From a virus, in the IMG/VR virus record IMGVR_UViG_3300024255_000017, positions 1-64,000 of that record: a stretch of DNA of 64,000 nt. One strand, written 5' to 3'. The position numbers were made by a program, and so were the translations under genes. Below, one piece after another: positions 20,035 to 28,807 of this stretch. The notes beneath the pieces were generated by a model. It was not told where the DNA came from and ran no database searches. It saw only the letters and a program-made list of their open reading frames with translations. Positions within the stretch are counted from its first letter, which is position 1. Each line of letters begins with the position of its first letter.

Positions 20035-23000
20035 ATGGCATTCAATCTAAAAGAATATATCATCTACAGAAATGAAATTAAAAGGGAACTTTTTAATGGT
20101 GAGGTAGATGAAAATTTTAAAGCAGTAGCTAATCCGTGGGTAGACAATAGAACATATGACACTGGGCATATTGTATATCACCCAGTAGAAGTATTAGAAC
20201 CTACCGGTGTTACCAGTGTGGTAACAGAAACTCTAGTTTGGTGGAGAGCAAATAGACGAACTACACAAGGTGTGTTTGTAACAGCTGAGTGGGATATCAT
20301 TGGTGGTATTGGAACTGGCGACGTGACAGTAGGCTCAGCAAATGGTTATGGTAAAATAGTTGTTAATTATACAGGTGCTACACCTTTATTAGCAGCAGCA
20401 AATGATTTTACTTTAAATTCTACAATTGCAAACGATACATTTAGATTAATAGCCGGAGATGGTGTTCAATTACAATATGATAGTACTGTTAATGCAATTA
20501 AATTAATTAACTCTTCTGCTGGTGGTGAAATAAATCAAGGATTAAATATAGGTATAGGCGTAGGTGTACAGAATGTGTTCGGCGGAATGAGTGGTACTAC
20601 TTTAACCTTTAGAGGACTTAATGCATCTAATACATATAGTTCATTAGGTGAACCTTTAGCATTAGCTTTAAATTCACCTAACCAATCTGTTGTTTATAAT
20701 TTTGATTCTTCTTTAATTGACTTAGCAACTCTTAATAATAACAATACCGATATTAATAGCCTAGGAAATGTTAATGCATCTGCAGCAGGAACTTCTGAAT
20801 TTTTACAATATGATGGTAACAATTGGGTAAACGTAACGGCAGCTGCTGCTGGTTTGCTTGGAAGTCAAGGTGTAACCGGGTCCCAAGGTTTACAAGGTTT
20901 ACAAGGTAATGATGGTTTCGGCTTACAGGGTACTATAGGTGCACAAGGTATACAGGGAACTCAAGGTTTACAAGGTTTACAAGGTAATGATGGTTTCGGC
21001 TTACAAGGTACGCAAGGTGTACAAGGAGAAGCATCAACTATATCAGGACCTCCTGGTACACAAGGTGCACAAGGTGTAGGATTGCAAGGTGCTAGCGGTG
21101 GTACTGGTTTACAAGGATTTGTAGGTACTCAAGGAACCAAAGGAGATCAAGGTGGTTTTGGTGGTGCTTCTTTTGATTATAATTTCAATATACAAACATC
21201 TGTGGCTGATCCAGGCTTTAGTTATGTTTCTGTAAATAATACAGATCAATATTTAGCTAACATAATGGCCATTAACGACTTTGGTGTTACAGGAAATAAT
21301 ATATCAACCTTTTTAGAAACTATAAGAAGTTCCACATCAATACCTAAAGGTCATGTAAGGATTACATCACAAAGCGATGCTAATGAATTTATACTTTGGC
21401 AAATAACAGAAGTGTATGATAGACCTTCTTCTGGTGGAACATGGTGGGAATTAGATGTTGTACCAGTTGCTTATACGGAAAATGCTCCATTTATAATGGA
21501 TGAAGATGTTCTAGTATCATTTGTTGTAACAGGTGATAGAGGAGCTCAAGGTACTGAAGGAAGTGGTACACAAGGAACAACAGGTTTACAAGGAACTCAA
21601 GGTTTACAAGGAACTTTAGGTACTCAAGGTATTCAAGGTTTACAAGGCGTCCAAGGTTTACAAGGAACTGATGGTTTACAAGGAACACAAGGTTTACAAG
21701 GAACTGATGGTTTACAAGGAACGGATGGAACACAAGGTGTACAAGGTTCAGGTTCTCAAGGAACTCAAGGTTTACAAGGTTTACAAGGAACTCAAGGTTT
21801 ACAAGGTTTACAAGGTTCAGGTACTCAAGGAACTCAAGGTTTACAAGGTTTACAAGGTTCAGGTTCTCAAGGTGTACAAGGTTTATCCGGTTCTATAAGT
21901 GGATCCGTTGCATACGGTTCTATGCTATTAGATAGTACAGCACCAGGAATAACATTAACAAATTCTTATGTAGGTTTACTATTATCTTCTGGTGAAATAA
22001 ATCAAATGACATACGTTGCTTCAGGTGGAAGCCCGCAAGGTAATGTACTAAGTATTGATGCTAATGAAGCCGGCAATTATGAAATTAACTTTACTCTTAG
22101 TGGAGTAGCCGCATCAACTGTTGGTATTTTTGCTGAAATATTTGTTAATGGTACTCCATACGGTGTAAGTGGTGCTACTGAAATCCGATCAACTTTTAAT
22201 GCAAACGATTATAATAGCATGTCTACTGTAGATATATTGGATCTTAATGGCGGTGATCAAGTTGAGGTTAGAATTAAGGACACAGCAGGTACTTTTGTAA
22301 ATTTCGCAACAGCAAATATTTCACTTACATTAGTTAAACTTGTTGGTAATGGAGATCCTGGTACACAAGGAACACAAGGTTTACAAGGTATTTCTGGTTC
22401 AGGTAGCCAAGGTACATTAGGAGCCCAGGGAATAGATGGTTCGCAAGGAATTCAAGGATTAGACGGTTCACAAGGAACTCAAGGATTACAAGGTTTACAA
22501 GGTTTACAAGGAACCGATGGTTCTCAAGGTTTACAAGGAACTGATGGTTCTCAAGGTATTCAAGGTTTACAAGGTTTACAAGGAACTGATGGAACACAAG
22601 GAGCCCAAGGTTTACAAGGTTTACAAGGTATACTCGGCGCACAAGGTATACAAGGCTTACAAGGAGCTGTAGGAAACACCGGTTCACAAGGAACTATAGG
22701 AATTAACGGCTTAGGTTCTGGTTGTATTGCCGGTGGTACATTTGGCTGGTCAACCGTTGCCAATACTTTAAATCCCGGCAATCCAAATGTCATTTCGATG
22801 AATGCCCAGACTACAGGTGGTGTTACTATAATTTATATAGGTAGTAATATTATTCATCCAGTTGCCCTTAATGTAGGTGACACTATTTCATTTAACATAT
22901 CACAAAATGGAATTAATGCATTATATACGGTAAACAGTATTACCGGTAATGTTGGATATGATGCTCTAGGTGTTACATTCCAAACTGGAAATTATACTAT

Positions 23001-24213
23001 ATTACCTGCGTCCACCCCTGGATTATTTGATGACTATACATATTGTATATACCCTGCAGTTGTGGCAGGATCTCAAGGAACTCAAGGAACTAATGGTTTA
23101 CAAGGAACTAATGGTTTACAAGGAGCTAATGGAGCTAATGGTGCATGCGTTGAAATACCAGGAGCAAACTATATCTCACAGCTTCCATTAAATTCTGGTT
23201 CTCTTGCTTCTTTTGAAGTAGCAGTTAATGTAGCATCCGGTGGAATCACTAGTAATATTACCGAAATATTTTTAGGACTTGCTAGTGGAGCTCTACAACC
23301 GAGCACGGGTTTACCTCCAGGTAGTACAATAACATTATCAATATCACCTGCAAATACTACCACATCAATATTTACTGTAAACAGTTCTACTATTGTTGGT
23401 GTAACCGGAATTGTTTATGATGTTACTTACGTTAGTGGTTTAGATTTTAGTACCACCGGTCAGGACCATCGATTATGTACTTCAACCGCAGGTGTACAAG
23501 GTGTACTCGGTTTACAAGGTATACTCGGTGTACAAGGTGTACTCGGTTTACAAGGTGTACAGGGTGCAGGTGGAGGAAGTGGAACCGAATTAAGAAGAGA
23601 AATAGTAAAATCATCGTTTAGATCTCCTACAGGTTTACCTGCTTATATAAGTGGTGATCCAGGAACTAGTTCATTTAGAATAGGTTCTCCTAGTGATAGT
23701 AATTTAACTGATGGTGGTGGATGGAATGCTGCGTATTGGAGTTCTACCACTACTGGTGGAATACTAACTGGTGTTAATGGAACTCAAGACCAATTCTTGT
23801 TAATGGGTAATGGTATTCCTTTAACAAAGAGTTATGATATTAATGATCAGATATCCTTTAGAGGAGTGGTCGTTGGCCAAAAAGCAAGTGGTGCATATAC
23901 GTCATCTTCAAAAATTGCAATTAATTTATATAAACTAAAATGTGGTATACTTGGCGATGGAACTAATGAATGGGAAACTGTATCATCTACTGTTGTATTG
24001 TCCAGTAACGTTGTAACCGAAACTAATATTGACGGTGAAGGTAGAGGTAGGATTTGTATTAATGGCGCATTTACACTTGATCAACCTGTTAATAGATTTG
24101 TTGAATATTTAGCGGTAGGTTTTGCTACAACTGTTGATGGTGATGAAAGTTTCGGTGGAAATGACATTATTGCATCTTATGTATTATATGAAGGTACTGA
24201 CCCACAGCCTTAA
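20035..24213 (+). CDS. giant collagen-like tail or head fibre protein
   Basis: The 1392-aa protein starts with a short anchoring region (FNGEVDENFKAVANPW, about 20-35). Collagen-like Gly-X-Y blocks lie at about 276-377, 502-622, 773-895, 1011-1037 and 1152-1181; unlike animal collagen the Y position is almost always Gln and X is Leu, Thr, Ile, Val or Ala (GLQGTQGLQG). Between blocks are beta-rich domains; the one after the second block (about 625-765) looks like a C1q/TNF jelly roll as in bacterial BclA-type collagens. The C-terminal ~200 residues form another beta domain, probably the receptor-binding tip. It would form a trimeric fibre on the virion. The near-identical DNA triplets make length variation by recombination likely. 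Confidence 0.85.
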   Translation: MAFNLKEYIIYRNEIKRELFNGEVDENFKAVANPWVDNRTYDTGHIVYHPVEVLEPTGVTSVVTETLVWWRANRRTTQGVFVTAEWDIIGGIGTGDVTVGSANGYGKIVVNYTGATPLLAAANDFTLNSTIANDTFRLIAGDGVQLQYDSTVNAIKLINSSAGGEINQGLNIGIGVGVQNVFGGMSGTTLTFRGLNASNTYSSLGEPLALALNSPNQSVVYNFDSSLIDLATLNNNNTDINSLGNVNASAAGTSEFLQYDGNNWVNVTAAAAGLLGSQGVTGSQGLQGLQGNDGFGLQGTIGAQGIQGTQGLQGLQGNDGFGLQGTQGVQGEASTISGPPGTQGAQGVGLQGASGGTGLQGFVGTQGTKGDQGGFGGASFDYNFNIQTSVADPGFSYVSVNNTDQYLANIMAINDFGVTGNNISTFLETIRSSTSIPKGHVRITSQSDANEFILWQITEVYDRPSSGGTWWELDVVPVAYTENAPFIMDEDVLVSFVVTGDRGAQGTEGSGTQGTTGLQGTQGLQGTLGTQGIQGLQGVQGLQGTDGLQGTQGLQGTDGLQGTDGTQGVQGSGSQGTQGLQGLQGTQGLQGLQGSGTQGTQGLQGLQGSGSQGVQGLSGSISGSVAYGSMLLDSTAPGITLTNSYVGLLLSSGEINQMTYVASGGSPQGNVLSIDANEAGNYEINFTLSGVAASTVGIFAEIFVNGTPYGVSGATEIRSTFNANDYNSMSTVDILDLNGGDQVEVRIKDTAGTFVNFATANISLTLVKLVGNGDPGTQGTQGLQGISGSGSQGTLGAQGIDGSQGIQGLDGSQGTQGLQGLQGLQGTDGSQGLQGTDGSQGIQGLQGLQGTDGTQGAQGLQGLQGILGAQGIQGLQGAVGNTGSQGTIGINGLGSGCIAGGTFGWSTVANTLNPGNPNVISMNAQTTGGVTIIYIGSNIIHPVALNVGDTISFNISQNGINALYTVNSITGNVGYDALGVTFQTGNYTILPASTPGLFDDYTYCIYPAVVAGSQGTQGTNGLQGTNGLQGANGANGACVEIPGANYISQLPLNSGSLASFEVAVNVASGGITSNITEIFLGLASGALQPSTGLPPGSTITLSISPANTTTSIFTVNSSTIVGVTGIVYDVTYVSGLDFSTTGQDHRLCTSTAGVQGVLGLQGILGVQGVLGLQGVQGAGGGSGTELRREIVKSSFRSPTGLPAYISGDPGTSSFRIGSPSDSNLTDGGGWNAAYWSSTTTGGILTGVNGTQDQFLLMGNGIPLTKSYDINDQISFRGVVVGQKASGAYTSSSKIAINLYKLKCGILGDGTNEWETVSSTVVLSSNVVTETNIDGEGRGRICINGAFTLDQPVNRFVEYLAVGFATTVDGDESFGGNDIIASYVLYEGTDPQP
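21540..21888 (+). repeat. dense GGT-TTA-CAA triplet array
   Basis: About 350 bases consist almost entirely of 9-base units such as GGTTTACAA and GGAACTCAA coding Gly-Leu-Gln and Gly-Thr-Gln. Similar but shorter arrays are at 20862-21165, 22354-22706, 23069-23140 and 23492-23570. Unit identity at DNA level suggests recent expansion or gene conversion. Confidence 0.9.
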
Positions 24214-24220
24214 CATTTAA

Positions 24221-24258
24221 TTAAACAATTTTCTTTTTCCAAGTATAATAATTATAAA
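24221..24258 (+). promoter_or_regulatory. family B promoter-like element
   Basis: TTAAACAATT followed by AAGTATAATAATTATAAAA, in the gap after the fibre gene and 11 bases before the gene at 24270. Similar to those at 10024 and 32961. Confidence 0.55.
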
Positions 24259-24269
24259 ATGATACAAGT

Positions 24270-24761
24270 ATGGAAAATACAGAAGAAGTAAACCTACAGT
24301 GGATAAAGGGAGATAAGTTCGGTTCAGTAGAAACAGTTGAAAGTACTGAAGGTGAATGGACGATATTTAAAAACGGTGGTAGGATAGCAACAAATTTACT
24401 TAGCGAATTTTTAGAACCAATAGATGGTGAACCTTTAGATTTTAATCCGCCTAACCCAGCATTAATACAAGCAGCCGAGGTATATAAAGAAAAGGTACCA
24501 CCACAAAAGGCTATTACATCTCCAATAAGAACACTCTTTGATAAACAGAAAAAGAATGATAAAGTAAAACTGAATCTTTCATTTCCAATAGACGTTCCTA
24601 AAAAGGCTATATATGAAATTATTAGTTCTTCATTTGATAGTGAAGAAGTAAATGATGAATTAGAAGTCTTTATTAAAAATCAAATATCCGAAGACTTAAT
24701 TTTAAATAGTCTTTTTGATAGCATTAAAGAATTAATTAAAACTAGATACGGTATTGACTAG
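24270..24761 (+). CDS. hypothetical protein, 163 aa
   Basis: The N-terminal 60 residues look like a small SH3-like beta domain (WIKGDKFGSVETVES), the middle is Pro/Lys-rich and the C-terminal half helical (VPKKAIYEIISSSFDSEEVNDELEV). No family recognised. It begins a run of five small genes between the fibre and the first baseplate gene. Such genes in T4-like phages often encode assembly factors; this is positional inference. Confidence 0.6.
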   Translation: MENTEEVNLQWIKGDKFGSVETVESTEGEWTIFKNGGRIATNLLSEFLEPIDGEPLDFNPPNPALIQAAEVYKEKVPPQKAITSPIRTLFDKQKKNDKVKLNLSFPIDVPKKAIYEIISSSFDSEEVNDELEVFIKNQISEDLILNSLFDSIKELIKTRYGID

Positions 24762-24762
24762 G

Positions 24763-24790
24763 CAATTTAACTTATAATATATAATAAAAT
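24763..24790 (+). promoter_or_regulatory. promoter-like A/T element
   Basis: CAATTTAACTTATAATATA followed by TAATAAAA lies immediately upstream of the gene at 24798. It resembles the -10-like half of family B but has a weaker left box. Confidence 0.4.
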
Positions 24791-24797
24791 CAATCAT

Positions 24798-25172
24798 ATG
24801 ACACAAGCACCAAATAGAAGACAGAGAAGATTAGCGATGAAGTACCAAGGACTTCTTAAAGCAAAGAGTAAATTACCATTTCATAAGTGGATGGAAGTTA
24901 CTATGCAAAATATTAAACAGGGAAAGGAGTTACATGCTGCAACTGTTGATGCTCAAGATAAAAGACTAACAGAGCAATTAGAAAGTATGGAAGAAAGAAA
25001 GATAGAAGCATGGAAGGATACCGGGTATAATGATAAGGAGATTGAAATGTTAAGAGAAGCTAATGCTATCTTATCCGTTAAAGATAAGGAGACTTGGCAT
25101 ACTGATAAGAAGGTCGCTAGAAAATTAATGAAAGAAGCTAGAGAATCTTTAAATAAAAGACTAAATGATTAA
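24798..25172 (+). CDS. basic helical protein, 124 aa
   Basis: Arg/Lys-rich, almost wholly helical, beginning MTQAPNRRQRRLAMKYQG. The pattern fits a nucleic-acid- or protein-binding helical protein, for example an assembly chaperone. No family recognised. Overlaps the next gene by eight bases. Confidence 0.6.
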   Translation: MTQAPNRRQRRLAMKYQGLLKAKSKLPFHKWMEVTMQNIKQGKELHAATVDAQDKRLTEQLESMEERKIEAWKDTGYNDKEIEMLREANAILSVKDKETWHTDKKVARKLMKEARESLNKRLND

Positions 25173-25494
25173 AATTGTTTTAGAGCCTGCCAGAAATGGA
25201 GTAATAAAAAGAGTGATTAATGATAATCATGGTGGTGGGAAAGAACAGTGGACCTCAACCGATGTATTTGAATCCAATGAAGATCATAGGAATAAGTTTG
25301 AATATATCATGAGATTCTTTTATGAGCTTGCTGACGATTTAAGTTTAGAGTGCGGTAATAAATTTGAAAAACAAGTTTTAACAATTGGCACTGAATGGGG
25401 AACTCATTATGAACCTAATCAAAAAGAAGTAGAAAGTAAAATAAAAGAACTCCAAGCTGAGATCGATTTATTATCTGAATGGAAACAAACATAG
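25165..25494 (+). CDS. hypothetical protein, 109 aa
   Basis: A small alpha/beta protein; the last 25 residues are a helix (EVESKIKELQAEIDLLSEWK). No known motif. It overlaps both neighbours, so it is translated as part of the operon 24798-26425. Confidence 0.6.
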   Translation: MIKIVLEPARNGVIKRVINDNHGGGKEQWTSTDVFESNEDHRNKFEYIMRFFYELADDLSLECGNKFEKQVLTIGTEWGTHYEPNQKEVESKIKELQAEIDLLSEWKQT

Positions 25495-25865
25495 AATTTA
25501 ATTTCATATATTCAAAAGACGCAGTAAAAGTAAAATCGTTTTTAGGAAATGTACCAAGAAATATTGAGTGTATCAATTATATGGACATTTTTAATAAGCT
25601 AACGAAAAATGACTTTTATCAATTTGAACCATCTGATGCTGTTGTATCTTCCTACTTAATGAAGCAACTGCAAACGGTATTTGATAGGAATGCTGTGTCT
25701 ATTTTTTATGTGTTAGGTAATTTAAATGAGCCTACTGTTACAGGAATAAAAACTTATGTGGAATCTTTAACTAATAATGAAATCACATATAACATATATC
25801 ATTCACCTGACATTAATGTAAATGGTAGCGCTAAGCTATTTGAAAATGTCATTGAGTTTGAATGA
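25479..25865 (+). CDS. hypothetical protein, 128 aa
   Basis: A mixed alpha/beta protein with aromatic-rich strands and no catalytic motif that I recognise. It overlaps the previous gene by 16 bases and the next by four (ATGA), which supports the chosen start. Possible tail assembly factor by position. Confidence 0.6.
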   Translation: METNIEFNFIYSKDAVKVKSFLGNVPRNIECINYMDIFNKLTKNDFYQFEPSDAVVSSYLMKQLQTVFDRNAVSIFYVLGNLNEPTVTGIKTYVESLTNNEITYNIYHSPDINVNGSAKLFENVIEFE

Positions 25866-26425
25866 AAGCACACAGAATATTTACCAAAGGACAAATCGTA
25901 TATTGCCTACTATCCTCTTTTAGTAGGCCTAATGTTTTGTTGCCAGTAAAAGGACTTATTGTAGATACACAATGGGATCCTATTAATCCTCTTTATCAAA
26001 TTCGTATTATTAAGATGTATGATAATATGAAATATCTTAAGTCTCATTTTTTTGATATGAACTTTAAATATGAGTTTAACAATAGGGCTAGAAAAATGCC
26101 TATTAAAAAAGAAGACTTTAAAAATGTAAAATCATTAGAAGATAGATTTGACGAAAGTGATAGAGATAGGCTATATGTAATTGTAGAATCTGTTATGTGT
26201 AAGAAAACTAAAAATGATTTACAAGGTTTATTTGAAAAAGTTCAATTTTATATAATATCAAAAAACCTAAAAGAAATAAGAGATATATCATCAAGGCCGT
26301 TTTTTAAAGGTTCTCTTTCTACTGATAGCTCACAAGAGTTTAATGTTAGGTTTAAAAAAGGGTGGGTGGATAAATTCCAAAAAGGAGATATTGACATTGA
26401 TAAGTATCTCAACAGCTTAGGCTGA
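25862..26425 (+). CDS. hypothetical protein, 187 aa
   Basis: The N-terminal part (FTKGQIVYCLLSSFSRPNVLLPVKGLIVD) reads as an SH3-like barrel; the rest is basic and alpha/beta. No family recognised. The stop TGA is the first part of the conserved element at 26423-26442, as seen also at the end of the dCMP deaminase gene. Confidence 0.6.
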   Translation: MKAHRIFTKGQIVYCLLSSFSRPNVLLPVKGLIVDTQWDPINPLYQIRIIKMYDNMKYLKSHFFDMNFKYEFNNRARKMPIKKEDFKNVKSLEDRFDESDRDRLYVIVESVMCKKTKNDLQGLFEKVQFYIISKNLKEIRDISSRPFFKGSLSTDSSQEFNVRFKKGWVDKFQKGDIDIDKYLNSLG

Positions 26426-26444
26426 ATATATACTAAAAATAGTC
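26420..26444 (+). promoter_or_regulatory. family C element, second exact copy
   Basis: TGAATATATACTAAAAATAG is identical to 19404-19423 and again begins with the preceding stop codon. Flanking GGCT and AGTC can pair, keeping the hairpin seen at 19400-19430. It precedes the first large baseplate gene by seven bases. Confidence 0.6.
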
Positions 26445-26451
26445 TATCTAT

Positions 26452-28239
26452 ATGTCCACAACAACAACAGGAAGTAACAGCAGTGTAAATAATAACATGG
26501 CACCTAATCCTAATTCACCATCGCCTAATAGGCTAGGTGTTTTTGGTGGTGAATCCACGGGTTTTGCTCATGGTGTTGAAACTGAGATGGCTAAATCATT
26601 TTATTCTAATGGAGCAGTGCCAGATCAATTTGGTGTAGCTACAGGTATGAAAGCAGTTGTACCTAGATCCATATTTAACAGATATGCTTTATTTAATTTT
26701 AGAGGTTTACATGGTGGACTAACCGGCGGAAAACCTTTTACTGATTTTAAGGATAGTCCTGATAATGCTACTATGGGTGGCTCGGATTCAAAGAATGTTT
26801 CCATCGCCAAACTTATAGATTATTTTAATACCAATTATCCTAGGATATCATATACTGCGCAAGATTTCTTATATTGTAAATATTATAAACAAATACCAGT
26901 GAATCACCTTATTACATTAAGGCGTTTCCCAACACCAGTAAATGATAACATATTTGATTTAAAAATGGATATAGCAGGAAAGGATCCTGATACGCCTAGA
27001 GCTGCAGAAAATGTAGATGCTACACAAACTGCCGGTGTTACTGCCATTACATATTTAGGTGAAAAGGCAGGAAATAAATTAGATGACATATTAACAATGT
27101 CTTATGGTTTAAACTATAAGGAAGTTAAATCTGAAATGGAAGATATTAGCAGTGGTGACGGTGGTTATACTTCTCAACCTTTCTATTCTAAAATGGGCGG
27201 TGTAGGTAAAGCAACTGCTGATGCATTTAAAGGAATTAGCTCAAGACAAAAATTTGCCAAACAAAATATGTCTACTGGTGATCAGCTAGGAACTACTTAT
27301 GCTAACTTTGTAATAGGACCTGTTAATGTTATTGATTCTACTCAGATTAGAGATCGTGGTATGAAATTTTCAAATGACTTAAAACTTAATTTTGAATATG
27401 AACTAAAATCTCTTAATTATGTTAATCCTAAAATTGCAATGATTGACATTATTAGTAATATGTTAACAATGACTTATAATAATGGACAATTTTTTGGTGG
27501 TGGTCAAAGGTACTATGGTAGTGCTGGTGCCGTTGCTAGTCAATTTGGAGATATTAATAAATTAAAACAAGGAGACTTTAGTGGTTATATAGGAAGTGTA
27601 GTTACCGATGTTGAAACCGGATTTAAAAGTGTATTTGGTGATTCTAATGGTAATGTAAATGCTGAGAGTGGAATTGAAGGATTACTTAAGGTTGGTAAAA
27701 CTCTGTTAGGTAATATGCTAGGTGGATTCTTAAGTGATAACGTTGGGGCCGTTTCAGGTACCCAGGCATCTAAAGCTTTGATAAGTGCAGAGCCTACCGG
27801 TGATTGGCATGTAACTGTAGGTAATCCACTTAACCCAATTGTTACAATGGGTAATATGTATTGTGATAATTCAACAATGACTTTAGGTCATGGTTTAGGG
27901 TATGATGATTTTCCAATGGAGGTTAAATTTGAAATTGATCTAAAACATGGTAAGCCTAGAGATAAAGGCGATATAGAAAATATGTTTAATGCCGGTCGTG
28001 GTAGAATTTACGCGTCAGCACAAGGCGAAGAAGATATTTTAAATTTAGCAGGTTTAGATGTTGCAACTTATGGAGCAGTTAAAGCAGGAAAAAGTCAAAC
28101 AGAAGCTACACAAGGTGCACGTGCTGGTAATACTAAAAGTAGTCAAATATCCAATATAAAAGATAATCCAAATAAACAAGCAACTAGCGATAGTGCCGAG
28201 TATATTTCTAATACGGTAAGTATGTTTATTGATTCTTAA
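26452..28239 (+). CDS. baseplate or tail-tube-associated structural protein
   Basis: The 595-aa protein has a low-complexity Ser/Asn/Pro N-terminus, a structured central part and a C-terminal domain with HVTVGNPLNPIVTMGNMYCD and FPMEVKFEIDLKHGKPRD (about 464-510), a segment resembling tail-tube or tube-initiator domains of T4-like baseplates. It is followed by gp53-like, hub-like and gp5-like genes, so it is most likely a tube initiator/cap (gp48/gp54 role) or another hub-proximal protein. Exact T4 equivalence is uncertain. Confidence 0.6.
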   Translation: MSTTTTGSNSSVNNNMAPNPNSPSPNRLGVFGGESTGFAHGVETEMAKSFYSNGAVPDQFGVATGMKAVVPRSIFNRYALFNFRGLHGGLTGGKPFTDFKDSPDNATMGGSDSKNVSIAKLIDYFNTNYPRISYTAQDFLYCKYYKQIPVNHLITLRRFPTPVNDNIFDLKMDIAGKDPDTPRAAENVDATQTAGVTAITYLGEKAGNKLDDILTMSYGLNYKEVKSEMEDISSGDGGYTSQPFYSKMGGVGKATADAFKGISSRQKFAKQNMSTGDQLGTTYANFVIGPVNVIDSTQIRDRGMKFSNDLKLNFEYELKSLNYVNPKIAMIDIISNMLTMTYNNGQFFGGGQRYYGSAGAVASQFGDINKLKQGDFSGYIGSVVTDVETGFKSVFGDSNGNVNAESGIEGLLKVGKTLLGNMLGGFLSDNVGAVSGTQASKALISAEPTGDWHVTVGNPLNPIVTMGNMYCDNSTMTLGHGLGYDDFPMEVKFEIDLKHGKPRDKGDIENMFNAGRGRIYASAQGEEDILNLAGLDVATYGAVKAGKSQTEATQGARAGNTKSSQISNIKDNPNKQATSDSAEYISNTVSMFIDS

Positions 28240-28253
28240 TATAATTATTAAAT

Positions 28254-28805
28254 ATGAATGTAAAATCATTAACTTTAAAAAATAAATTAACATTAGATAG
28301 AACAGGTGAAGGTTATTGGGACCTTACTGCGCCTTCGTTTATTTATGATGCTGATCTTGGTGTTAGGGCATTGCATTATGTTACACAAGATCAGATAGGT
28401 AGAATAGATAAGATATCAGAGGTGTATTTTGGTAGTGGTGAATTTATAGATGCTATCTGTGTAGTTAATAATATCTTTAATCCTTTTAGTGTTAATGAAG
28501 GTGATGTTTTAATAATACCTAATTTAAAGAGAAAGGATATAGTTTATAAGAAACCTAACCCAGCAGTAACTCCGTCCGCGCCACAACAGGCTTATGTAGA
28601 TACAGGCAGACAGAGTGAAAAGGATCAAGGAAGAATGCAAAGATTAATAGAAAAGGCAAAGAGTAGTGAAGCTGGCGTAAAACAACCAATGCCACCTAAT
28701 ATGCTACAGCCAGGCCAAGAATCAAAAACCTATAGCGGTGGTAAAATACAACTAGGAACTAATTTAAAAAGTAAAAGTACTTTAAAGAAATCACAAACTA
28801 ATTAA
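28254..28805 (+). CDS. gp53-like baseplate wedge protein with LysM-like domain
   Basis: Residues about 45-105 fit a LysM-like fold: DQIGRIDKISEVYFGSGEFI, then AICVVNNIFNPFSVNEGDVLIIP, the typical IxxxNxIxNPFxxxxGxxLxIP pattern found in T4 gp53-type wedge proteins. The C-terminal third is Lys/Gln/Pro-rich and probably disordered. It would join wedges in the baseplate. Genes before and after are baseplate genes and spacing is 2-14 bases. Confidence 0.7.
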   Translation: MNVKSLTLKNKLTLDRTGEGYWDLTAPSFIYDADLGVRALHYVTQDQIGRIDKISEVYFGSGEFIDAICVVNNIFNPFSVNEGDVLIIPNLKRKDIVYKKPNPAVTPSAPQQAYVDTGRQSEKDQGRMQRLIEKAKSSEAGVKQPMPPNMLQPGQESKTYSGGKIQLGTNLKSKSTLKKSQTN

Positions 28806-28807
28806 AT

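Noticed and set aside
21491-22793. Open frames antisense to or shifted in the collagen-like gene (Leu/Val/Asn-rich or Lys/Tyr/Val-rich products)
   Set aside because: They are by-products of the 9-base DNA repeats, have no A-rich leader and consist only of repeat-derived residues.
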